Shown: piece after piece, positions 40,413 to 47,666 of the stretch | Layout: each line of letters begins with the position of its first letter | Position numbering within the stretch: position 1 is the stretch's first letter | Position numbers and translations under genes: made by a program | Notes under the pieces: generated by a model | Seen by the model: the letters and a program-made list of their open reading frames with translations, nothing else | What the model was told of the DNA's origin: nothing | Databases searched by the model: none | Assembly: GCA_002868905.1 (NCBI GenBank) | Contig: PKUA01000056.1 | Location: 1-52,126, forward strand | Direction: 5' to 3' | Origin: Desulfuromonas sp. | Lineage (GTDB): Bacteria > Desulfobacterota > Desulfuromonadia > Desulfuromonadales > Geothermobacteraceae | DNA length: 52,126 bases

Positions 40413-41264
40413 TCAGTCGGTGCCGCTTGGCGTCATCGGGGGCCGTTCGAGGCTGATCCGGCCGATTTTCCCGTCGCGTAATTCACGTAGGAACAATTCG
40501 GCTGCCCGATGCAGGTCGACCTCGCCGCCGCTGACGAGGCAACCGCGCCGCCTGCCAATCTCCTCCAGGACCATTTGGGCCGTCTCGGGCAGCTCCGGCA
40601 GCTTGTAACGTTGTTTCAGCAGGTTCGGGTAGCTCGCGGACAGCTCGGCGATGGTCGCCACCGCGACGCTGCTGGTGTCGTAGGCGTTTTCGCCGATGGC
40701 CCCGCTGGCGGCGAGATGGCGCGCTCCAGCCTGGTCGTCGAGTTTGGGCCAGAGCAGGCCGGGGGTGTCGTTGAGCAGGATGCCGTTGCGCAAGTCGACC
40801 TGCTGATGGCAGGTGGTAATCGCCGGTTTGTCGCCGACTCGGGCGATCTTCTTCCCTGCCATGGTGTTGATCAAGGTCGACTTGCCGACGTTCGGAATGC
40901 CGGCGACCATCACCCGCAGCGGCTTCAGCCCCCTGATCCCGCGCCCAGGCACCATTTTGCGACCGAGTTTCAGCAGGGCGTTGGCGCTGCGCCGTTCTTT
41001 CGCTTCCAGCGGGATCGCGCTGACATTCTGCTGCCGGTCGAAATACCTCACCCACTCCCTGGTCACGGCGTCATCAGCCAGGTCCTGTTTGTTCAGCACC
41101 TTGATGCACGGTTTGTCTCTCCTGAGATATGCCAGGATCGGGTTGGCGCTGCTCACGGGGAGACGGGCATCGAGGACCTCGATGATCAGGTCGATTTTCG
41201 GTAAGGCCTCGGCGATCTGTTCCTTCGCCTTTTTCATGTGACCGGGATACCAGTCGATGATCAT
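40413..41264 (-). CDS. rbgA: Ribosome biogenesis GTPase RbgA (YlqF)
   Basis: A 283-residue circularly permuted GTPase. G4 comes first (NKQD, residues 58-61), then G1 (GIPNVGKST, 122-130) and G3 (DTPG, 166-169). The N-terminal IDWYPGHMKKAKEQI and the C-terminal helical RNA-binding domain are typical of RbgA/YlqF, which helps mature the large ribosomal subunit. The length is normal. It converges with the phosphoesterase gene. Confidence 0.93.
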   Translation of the reverse strand: MIIDWYPGHMKKAKEQIAEALPKIDLIIEVLDARLPVSSANPILAYLRRDKPCIKVLNKQDLADDAVTREWVRYFDRQQNVSAIPLEAKERRSANALLKLGRKMVPGRGIRGLKPLRVMVAGIPNVGKSTLINTMAGKKIARVGDKPAITTCHQQVDLRNGILLNDTPGLLWPKLDDQAGARHLAASGAIGENAYDTSSVAVATIAELSASYPNLLKQRYKLPELPETAQMVLEEIGRRRGCLVSGGEVDLHRAAELFLRELRDGKIGRISLERPPMTPSGTD

Positions 41265-41334
41265 GCTTTGACTCCAACAGGTTAACGTGGTTCTTGGTTG
41301 CCAGGGGATTTATAACACGTCTGACCGGCGGGGA

Positions 41335-42135
41335 CTACTGGTTGGAGACCTGGAGGTTGTGCAAATCAAGGCATTCCTGGCAGGAGCAGTGGGTTGTGCG
41401 GCCGGTCCGACGACAATCTGTCTCGACGTTGACGTCGAAGTCGATCATGATCGGCAGGTGATCAGAGTAACAGACCCGGGGGACTTCGAATTTGCAGACG
41501 GCGATTTCCCTGCTGTGCAGAATGAAGTCGAGATGACGGCGCGGGTTGTTGCTCGGATAGGTTGGCAGGTTGAAACGATTGGCATTTTGCAGGCCGGTTG
41601 CTGCGAGGAAGAGGTTGATCTCCTGTTCGCCCCAGTGCAGGTTGAAATCGCCGGCGACCAGGCAGGGCTTGCGTCTCTCCTTGATCAGGTCATGCAGGTC
41701 GCTCAGCTGGTGGTGCCTCACCCGTGCACCGAGGGCAAGATGCACCAGGTAAACCACCAGATGGTCCAGTTCCAGTTCGATCACCAGCCGTTTCATGCCG
41801 CGTTTGAAGAAGTGGAAGGTTTCGTTGCGGATCCGATCCCTGGCCAGAAAGGCGTTGCCCTGCTGCTTGAGTACGGGAATACGCCGCCAGAAGGAGTTTT
41901 CCTGATATTTGATCGAGTGGCTGTGATAGTGACCCAGCCCGTTGGCCAGCAATTCAGCCTGGTTGGCGCCCCCTGTGCGGTAGGAGCCGTGGTCGACCTC
42001 GACCAGGCCGACCAGGTCCGGTTCCAGCTTGTTGATGAAGGCGCCGATCCGGGCCAGGTTGTCCCGGCTTGAGCGGACATAGTTGTGCATTTTCGGACCG
42101 GTACCATAGCGAATGTTGTAGAGAAGGAATCGCAT
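41335..42135 (-). CDS. Endonuclease/exonuclease/phosphatase-family protein
   Basis: A 266-residue member of the EEP (DNase I-like) fold. It starts MRFLLYNIRYGTG and shows the metal Glu in DLVGLVEVDHG, GDFNLHWGE, LDFILHS and the closing SDHLPIMIDFDV. These enzymes cut phosphodiesters or remove phosphates from lipids or nucleic acids. The C-terminal 30 residues are unusually rich in Cys and His (HCSCQEC). There is no signal peptide. It is divergent from the thioesterase gene. Confidence 0.88.
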   Translation of the reverse strand: MRFLLYNIRYGTGPKMHNYVRSSRDNLARIGAFINKLEPDLVGLVEVDHGSYRTGGANQAELLANGLGHYHSHSIKYQENSFWRRIPVLKQQGNAFLARDRIRNETFHFFKRGMKRLVIELELDHLVVYLVHLALGARVRHHQLSDLHDLIKERRKPCLVAGDFNLHWGEQEINLFLAATGLQNANRFNLPTYPSNNPRRHLDFILHSREIAVCKFEVPRVCYSDHLPIMIDFDVNVETDCRRTGRTTHCSCQECLDLHNLQVSNQ

Positions 42136-42258
42136 AGTTTCATTAAAACATGGTCGGTGGATTTCTCAAGACCTCTCCGGAGAAGATTTGCCCACCGGAT
42201 AGTAACGAGGTATATTCATCCGGTCCATCCACATTTTGATCCAGGAGAATGATTCGCC

Positions 42259-42762
42259 ATGAATCACAAGATCGTCGCCAGTCAGAATATTTCCAGGAAT
42301 TGTCTTGTCTGCGGCATCGACAACGACTTCGGTTTGAAAACCCGCTTTTACCAGACCGACAAAGGGGAGTTGATTGCCGTTTTCAAGCCATTGTCGGAAC
42401 ATCAGAGTTACCCGAATGTAACCCACGGCGGCATCTCGGCTGCCATCCTCGACGAGGTGATCGGACGTGCGATCATGACGACCACCGACAGCGGCACCTT
42501 CGGGGTGACCCTCGAGTTGAAGATGCGTTACAAGAAGCCGGTGCCGACCGGGGTCGAGTTAAAGGCGCTCGGTCGCATTACCAGGGACGGCGGTCGGATC
42601 TTCGAAGGGAGTGGAGAACTTTTTTTGCCGGACGGTACGGTGGCGGCCGAGGCGGAGGGGAAGTACATGAAGCGAAACATCGATCAGATTACCGATCAGG
42701 ACTTCACCGCTAACGAGTGGTTCGTACCGGAGGAGGACCTGCCCGACGAAATCCATATTTAA
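42259..42762 (+). CDS. Hotdog-fold thioesterase (PaaI type)
   Basis: A 167-residue 4HBT-superfamily protein. The hotdog signature is NVTHGGISAAILDEVIGRAI, followed by TLELKMRYKKPVPTG. A short N-terminal extension carries CLVCG, a feature seen in PaaI relatives. It would hydrolyse acyl-CoA thioesters; chain specificity is unknown. AGGAGA lies 11 bases upstream of the ATG, slightly farther than usual. Confidence 0.88.
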   Translation: MNHKIVASQNISRNCLVCGIDNDFGLKTRFYQTDKGELIAVFKPLSEHQSYPNVTHGGISAAILDEVIGRAIMTTTDSGTFGVTLELKMRYKKPVPTGVELKALGRITRDGGRIFEGSGELFLPDGTVAAEAEGKYMKRNIDQITDQDFTANEWFVPEEDLPDEIHI

Positions 42763-42835
42763 GGATTTCCTTCGGTGGTTGCGATAGAATTGAGGGAAAG
42801 GGATCCTTCCTGTCTTTTCTTAAGGAGGCATGTTT

Positions 42836-43498
42836 ATGTGTTCGGAAAATAAATGGAAAAACATATTGTCTTTTCTTTTGGTTGCGCTGCTTCTGCTCGT
42901 CGGAGGGTGCAGCAGTGTCGAGTACGCCGCCTATGAGAAGCTCGGTATCCACAAGCGGGATATCCTGGTCGATCGGGTCGAGGATGCGCGGGACAGCCAG
43001 AAGGAGGCAAAGGAGCAGTTCGCCTCGGCGCTGGAAGAGTTCAGTGCCGTGCTCAATTTTAAAGGTGGCGAGCTCGAGGAGACGTATGACACTTTGAATG
43101 ACGAACTCGAACGGAGCGAAGAGCGTGCCGAAGAGGTACGCGAGCGCATCGAAGAGGTCGAGGATGTGGCTGAAGCGTTGTTCGACGAATGGTCCGACGA
43201 ATTGAACCAGTATTCGAGCGCCAAGCTGCGCCGTTCCAGTGAGCGAAAGATGCAGGAGACCCGCAAGCACTACCAGCAGCTGATGAAGGCGATGCGGCGG
43301 GCCGAGTCGAAAATCGAGCCGGTGCTGACGCCGCTGCGGGACCAGGTGCTTTTTCTCAAGCACAACCTGAACGCCCGGGCCATCGCCTCATTGCAAAGCG
43401 AGTTGGGCCGGGTCGAGGGGAATGTCTCCTCTCTGATCGCGGACATGGAAGCGGCTATCCGCGAGGCCGACGCTTTTATCGGACGGATGGAAGAGTGA
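42836..43498 (+). CDS. DUF2959 family lipoprotein
   Basis: A 220-residue lipoprotein (lipobox LLVGGC) with long, charged helices typical of a coiled coil. The DUF2959 pattern is clear: KRDILVDRVEDARDSQ, ALEEFSAVLNF, ALFDEWSDELNQYSS and VLFLKHNLNARAIASLQ. Function is not known; it should sit in the periplasm or outer membrane. ATG 42836 is preferred because AAGGAGG is seven bases upstream; ATG 42830 is too close. Confidence 0.88.
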   Translation: MCSENKWKNILSFLLVALLLLVGGCSSVEYAAYEKLGIHKRDILVDRVEDARDSQKEAKEQFASALEEFSAVLNFKGGELEETYDTLNDELERSEERAEEVRERIEEVEDVAEALFDEWSDELNQYSSAKLRRSSERKMQETRKHYQQLMKAMRRAESKIEPVLTPLRDQVLFLKHNLNARAIASLQSELGRVEGNVSSLIADMEAAIREADAFIGRMEE

Positions 43499-43671
43499 GA
43501 GGATTGCCCCGCATGGTGCTGATGAAAAGCCGGCTGCTACTCCCGCGGCGGTTAACCATGACCTGTAGGGGCGGAGCAAGCACCGTCCCTGCTGCCTGCG
43601 AATGAGAGCTGTCCAGAGTTTATTCTGACGCGACCAAAAGATTTTCATTTGATTTTTCCCTGGAGGATGAC

Positions 43672-44121
43672 ATGGGCCTGACCGACATGTTCAAAAGCAA
43701 GAAATACAACAAGATCTTCGATCAGGTCTGGAAGATCGTCTGGCCCCGCTTCAAGCAACTCCCCGAGGAGGAGACGGCTGAGCAGGAATTCCACCTGGTT
43801 TTCGTCGGGACCTTGCTCTACGCGGCCCGGGTGAATGCCGCCCTCGTCGCGGGGATGCAGGAAACCGTGGCGAAAACGGTCGCCTTGAAGATTCTCTCCG
43901 GTGCGAACTATGACAAGGAGATGGAAGACGAGATTATCTTCATTTTCTCCGAGGAGAAGACCGCCGAGTATGCCAACCGTCTCAACGCGCAGCTTCGAGC
44001 CCTGGCCGAGAAGGCGAAAAATGAAGGGACCCTGCGTACCGGTCCGTCTGTCGAAGGGTATATGGAGGAGATCGAAACCTTGCGTACGTTGCTGCGTGAA
44101 CAACTCTCCCGCGAAGACTGA
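43672..44121 (+). CDS. Hypothetical 149-residue helical protein
   Basis: A soluble, acidic, mostly helical protein that I cannot assign. It begins MGLTDMFKSKKYNKIFDQVW and contains a VGTLLYAARVNAALVAGMQ helix with low charge and a C-terminal coiled-coil-like part (EEIETLRTLLREQL). A TGGAGG site supports the start. It lies alone between the DUF2959 lipoprotein and the RdgC-like gene, facing the latter's end. The 173 bp before it hold a GTAGGGGCGGAGCAAGC segment of the sort often seen in dispersed intergenic repeats. Confidence 0.65.
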   Translation: MGLTDMFKSKKYNKIFDQVWKIVWPRFKQLPEEETAEQEFHLVFVGTLLYAARVNAALVAGMQETVAKTVALKILSGANYDKEMEDEIIFIFSEEKTAEYANRLNAQLRALAEKAKNEGTLRTGPSVEGYMEEIETLRTLLREQLSRED

Positions 44122-44136
44122 ACCGATCGGGGCCGG

Positions 44137-45309
44137 TTAAGAGGTCCGCTGTTCCAGTTGGTTGCGGATCTGCTGCTCCTGTTGCGGCCAGCCAGGTGCC
44201 AAACGCTGCTGCAGGAAGGTAGCGAGCAGGCTGTGGAACAACTGCAGTCCCGTTTCCAGCAAAAACATCCTCTCGAGGAACAGCGCCTGTCGCTCCATGT
44301 CCGGATCGGTCATTTCATCCTTCTCCAACTGAACTCCGGGCGATCGGAACGAGGCGAAATTAAAGGTTTCCCCCTTCAATTTCAATTTCCAGAGCTGCTC
44401 CCCCTTCTCGAAAAAGATGATCGCTTCCTGAATCGCCTTTCCACTCTGCAGGGCGGTGCAGACTTCCCGGAAGTTGTCCTGCGGACCGCTCACCGTCACC
44501 TTTTGGACACCTTCCTCGTTAACGGCGGCGAGCCGGAAACCGTCATTGAGATAGGCGGTAAATCCTTCCCCTGTCACGGCAGGACCGGGCTGGCTGACGC
44601 TGTAATCACTGGAAGAGAACATGGTGGCATGGGTCAGCCAGAGAAGGAAATCCTGACCGAGCCACTGGTTGGCGGCCATCATCTCCAACACGCCGTCGTT
44701 GCTGGATTGGTTGGCAGCTTCCAGGGCCGGTTTGATCTCAGCATCGACGACCTCGAGGGCGCGGGAAAATGGGTGAAGTGGGACGAGTCGCAGGGGAGGG
44801 AAGGTCTTCTTGAACTCGTCGATAAACAGGTCGACGTTTTTCCCGCCGAGATTGCAGAACGTAACCAGGCCTTTCTCAAGATCCCAGACCGCATCGAAGA
44901 TCGCCGGGACCGGCAGGCTGCGGGCGAACAGTGCTCCGCGCACCGCCTCGTGAATCTCTTCCCGTTTCTGCTTAGGGACCCGGTTCAGGCCGGGGTTCGT
45001 TGCAAGGAAATCAGCTTCGGCCTGGGCCCGCTTCGCCTTGACCAGGGGGGCTGGCAGCTTGCGCTGGTCGCGACGGAGTGAGAAGGCGAGGTAGTGGTCG
45101 TAGCGGTAGAGATCGGTTCCGTCGAACTCGCCTGAGTCAACATCGTGCAACTGCACCCAGCCTATGGACAACTCATCGCTCCCAGCCTCGATCGGCACGA
45201 AGCGGCTGCGCTCAAGCTGCTTGCCGACCCAGTGGGAAATATCCTTTTCAGGGGGGGTGTCGGCAATTCGAAATTGGCAGATACTGACGCTGTTCTGGAG
45301 CAGACCCAT
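44137..45309 (-). CDS. rdgC: RdgC-like recombination-associated protein
   Basis: A 390-residue protein resembling RdgC, which forms a ring on DNA and restrains RecA. The parts that fit are the N-terminal SVSICQFRI strand, a central LPAPLVKAKRAQAEADF followed by the helix KQKREEIHEAV, and FPPLRLVPLHPFSRA. The C-terminal 120 residues are less similar. E. coli RdgC has 303 residues, so this one is longer. ATG 45309 follows AGGGAG; an in-frame GTG or longer start at 45336 is less likely. The assignment rests on pattern similarity only. Confidence 0.7.
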   Translation of the reverse strand: MGLLQNSVSICQFRIADTPPEKDISHWVGKQLERSRFVPIEAGSDELSIGWVQLHDVDSGEFDGTDLYRYDHYLAFSLRRDQRKLPAPLVKAKRAQAEADFLATNPGLNRVPKQKREEIHEAVRGALFARSLPVPAIFDAVWDLEKGLVTFCNLGGKNVDLFIDEFKKTFPPLRLVPLHPFSRALEVVDAEIKPALEAANQSSNDGVLEMMAANQWLGQDFLLWLTHATMFSSSDYSVSQPGPAVTGEGFTAYLNDGFRLAAVNEEGVQKVTVSGPQDNFREVCTALQSGKAIQEAIIFFEKGEQLWKLKLKGETFNFASFRSPGVQLEKDEMTDPDMERQALFLERMFLLETGLQLFHSLLATFLQQRLAPGWPQQEQQIRNQLEQRTS

Positions 45310-45487
45310 GATGACATCTCCCTCTGGTACGGACAATTGAGTTTCGGAACTTAAACCGGATAATTTTCGCTGGCAAAAGTCATCGTTGATACACGCTTTG
45401 CAGGTTCAGCGCAAGGGGAAATTGGGGTCGCAGCAAGGAAAGTCGCAGTGGAAACGTCGGGGGAAAGCGGGTGAAAAACCGGTGGGG

Positions 45488-45661
45488 TCAGGCTACCGAT
45501 GAGGCCTCGATCACGTCGGTCTTTTTGCAGATTTGACAGAGAATGATGACAGGGTTCTCCTTGTGTGAGAAGAACTCCGACTGCTCAAAATGCTCTGCGG
45601 GGACATCATTGATCGAGCCACAGTGACCGCATGGGATGCTTAACAGGTTTGTCGAGCTCAT
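45488..45661 (-). CDS. Small zinc-ribbon-like protein
   Basis: A 57-residue protein starting at ATG 45661, with two CxxC pairs (IPCGHCGS and ILCQICKK) about 30 residues apart, a likely zinc ribbon. A GAAAGG site lies upstream. The frame could extend 22 codons further but without a ribosome site. No function is assigned; zinc ribbons often bind nucleic acid or protein. Confidence 0.6.
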   Translation of the reverse strand: MSSTNLLSIPCGHCGSINDVPAEHFEQSEFFSHKENPVIILCQICKKTDVIEASSVA

Positions 45662-45939
45662 GGCTGTTGCCTTTCGCAAGGTGCTAAAATACCTGAAACG
45701 TGAAACTCTAATGAGGGATATTACCATGGGTATGGGCTTTCAAAATAGTGAAATAATTTTCACTAGTATAGATGGGCCCATACATGTTGCTGTGGAAACG
45801 GATTTGGAAGGGAAAAGGAAGGGCCGCACCCTTGGAAGGGTACCTCCTTTGTGTATCTTGGTGCCGAAGTCGACCTCAGGTTCTCCCTCGAATACCTCGC
45901 ATAAAGATTTCTAAAGTCCAAGTTCAGCGGAAACTTACC
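45662..45939. other. Intergenic stretch with palindromes
   Basis: No convincing gene is visible. It holds AGTGAAA-TAAT-TTTCACT (45747-45764), a perfect 7-bp inverted repeat, and ACCCTT-GG-AAGGGT near 45829-45842. Either could be an operator or a short hairpin. A 92-codon plus-strand frame overlaps the zinc-ribbon gene start and is not called. Confidence 0.45.
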
Positions 45940-45969
45940 TTGACAATAGTGATTAGGGACCACCATACT
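45940..45969 (+). promoter_or_regulatory. Promoter of the structured RNA region
   Basis: TTGACA at 45940-45945 is a consensus -35 box; CATACT at 45964-45969 follows after 18 bp. Transcription would start near 45977, ahead of the series of hairpins. Confidence 0.45.
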
Positions 45970-46012
45970 TAAATTATTTTAAATAGAATGCTGTTATGTT
46001 TTTGCCCTGAGG

Positions 46013-46212
46013 GGGCCTGACTTCACGTAGCTTTATGCGGTCGCAGACCGAACACCAAGGCTTTAGCCGTGGATGAATGAGCAAGGTTCTCGACCGTCGC
46101 TGTCAAGGCAAGTGACGGTCGGGAAATCAGATTCGAAGGCTCTGTGGTGTTAACTGATTGCTTATCGCAATTAGTTTGTAGAACATCAAGAACCCCGGGT
46201 TTACCCGGGGGT
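46013..46212 (+). ncRNA. Candidate structured noncoding RNA with five hairpins
   Basis: Five stems follow one another without any coding frame: CGGTC-GCA-GACCG (46038-46050), CCAAGGC-TTTA-GCCGTGG (46055-46072), CGACCGTC/GACGGTCG (46091-46121), AACTGATTGC-TTATC-GCAATTAGTT (46152-46176) and CCCCGGG-TTTA-CCCGGGG (46193-46210). It lies between a sigma-70-like promoter and the ECF sigma gene. The TTTA-loop hairpins resemble those at ends of IS200/IS605 elements and in their guide RNAs, but no TnpB is present. It may be a relic, a leader element or an independent RNA. Confidence 0.45.
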
Positions 46213-46298
46213 ATCTATTCACTCAGTACAATCCTTATCTAGTCACGGTTTTTTTGTTTCTAATCGGTGAATGGATTTATCAGCCTAGTTAATGTTCC

Positions 46299-46925
46299 AT
46301 GCAATGGGAAGGATTCAAATCAACTGATATTTTTGAACCGATTCGCCCAGAGCTCCCACTCATGGATAACAAAATGACCAATGATCTGCATGTTGCGTGT
46401 CTGAATGGAATTTCTACAAGAGGCGATGATGAGGCCCTTAAAACTCTTTACGACATGCTTCATAAGAAGGTCTACTTTTTCCTCTTCCGGATTTTGGGGG
46501 AGAAGGAGGCTGCCGAAGACATTATGGTCGAAACGTTCACAGTGATCTGGAAAAGTGCGGGGAGTTATTCGGGTAGGTCGAGCGTTTCGACCTGGATCCT
46601 GGGTATCGCTCGCAACCTTGCCCTGGATGAATTAAGGAAGCGTAAGTTCCACGATTGCGTTGATGACCATCCGCACATTGCAGGCGGGGAGATTCCTTCC
46701 ATGGAACAGGCTGATCGATCTCGGGTGATCCGGGTGGCGCTTGATAGACTCTCCCCAAAACACCAAGAGGTGATTGACCTGGTTTATTTTCATGAGCTGA
46801 ACTATCCCGAAGTTTCAGAATTGTTAGGAATTCCCGTCGGAACTGTTAAAACTCGGATATTTCATGCAAAAAATGCAATCCGTGCGGCGCTTGCAAGTTT
46901 GAAGGTCGGTCAGAATGATCTATGA
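46299..46925 (+). CDS. ECF-type RNA polymerase sigma factor
   Basis: A sigma-70 family factor of 208 residues from ATG 46299. Region 2 covers about residues 45-110 with VYFFLFRILGEKEAAEDIMVETF and TWILGIARNLALDELRKRK, and region 4 about 145-200 with LSPKHQEVIDLVYFHELNYPEVSELLGIPVGTVKTRIFHA. No extra C-terminal domain is present. The start is uncertain: no good ribosome site lies before 46299, and ATG 46362 or 46374 would drop 21 or 25 residues. It overlaps the following anti-sigma gene by 11 bases, the usual sign of a sigma/anti-sigma pair. Confidence 0.9.
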   Translation: MQWEGFKSTDIFEPIRPELPLMDNKMTNDLHVACLNGISTRGDDEALKTLYDMLHKKVYFFLFRILGEKEAAEDIMVETFTVIWKSAGSYSGRSSVSTWILGIARNLALDELRKRKFHDCVDDHPHIAGGEIPSMEQADRSRVIRVALDRLSPKHQEVIDLVYFHELNYPEVSELLGIPVGTVKTRIFHAKNAIRAALASLKVGQNDL

Positions 46926-47553
46926 TCGTGAAAAACTGCAGGAATTAATACCTCTTTATGCATCTGGACAGCTCTCCGAGTCAGAGCGTCATGCTGTCGA
47001 GCGCTCTCTTGAGAAGAATCCCGATCTCAGGCAGGAGCTTGCGGATGATCTTGAGCTCAAGGAGGCGTACCGCCAGATTGAGAGTGAAGTTCGACTCGAC
47101 CCCGAAAAACTTTTCTCGCGAATCGAGGCCAGGATTCAGCCGAAAGAGAAGCCCGCCAAAGTTCCGGCGCGACGACAACCGCAAGTCAACCGCCCCGGAT
47201 TTTCCATCAGAGACCTGTTCTTCTCACCCCGCCTCGCCTGGGGGATTGTCGCAATCCAGTTCCTCATTATTTTCGCTCTATTCCCGGCAGTCGATCAAAA
47301 ACCGGCCTTCACGACTCTCAGCTCATCGCCAGAAGCAGTTGCAGGTGGAGTGAATTTGCATATCGTGTTTCGTGAAGAGACGACCGAAGCTGCAATGAGA
47401 AGCCTGATTCTGGCTGCCCATGGGGAGATCGTCTCGGGGCCGTCGGCAACCGGTCTCTACGTGGTCCGGGTCGAAAATGACGGTGCGTTGCAGGAAGTGT
47501 TGTCGACGCTGCAGAATTCTCCCGTCATCCGGTTCGCTGCGAAAGCCGATTAG
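46915..47553 (+). CDS. Membrane-bound anti-sigma factor with periplasmic I9-like domain
   Basis: A 212-residue single-span membrane protein. The N-terminal 70 residues are helical (LIPLYASGQLSESERHAVERSL) and would hold the sigma factor; the HxxxCxxC zinc motif of many anti-sigmas is absent. A transmembrane helix lies at about 108-125 (AWGIVAIQFLIIFALFPAV). The periplasmic part (144-212) reads like the small inhibitor-I9 or subtilase-propeptide fold: LHIVFREETTEAAMRSLI, GEIVSGPSATGLYVVRVEND, LQEVLSTLQNSPVIRFA. It may sense misfolded envelope proteins or a protease. Confidence 0.82.
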   Translation: MIYDREKLQELIPLYASGQLSESERHAVERSLEKNPDLRQELADDLELKEAYRQIESEVRLDPEKLFSRIEARIQPKEKPAKVPARRQPQVNRPGFSIRDLFFSPRLAWGIVAIQFLIIFALFPAVDQKPAFTTLSSSPEAVAGGVNLHIVFREETTEAAMRSLILAAHGEIVSGPSATGLYVVRVENDGALQEVLSTLQNSPVIRFAAKAD

Positions 47554-47666
47554 CATAGTGTCATGATTCTGCATGCCGGCTGTTCGGTGCCTGCTTGTTG
47601 CCTTGAACAACCACGTAACAATGGTCATACAAGTTATGTTGTCACCTTTGGATTGAAGGAGGAAGC

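Noticed and set aside
44158-45081. 307-codon plus-strand frame opposite the RdgC-like gene
   Set aside because: It is long only because of the codon bias of the real gene on the other strand. It has no ribosome site and no family pattern.
46013-46080. Intact IS605 element with TnpB
   Set aside because: Only hairpins of the right style are seen. No TnpB-like coding sequence occurs in any frame between 45662 and 46298.
46013-46212. c-di-GMP or other known riboswitch class
   Set aside because: None of the conserved core sequences of the common riboswitches I can recall is present. The stems do not match a known layout.
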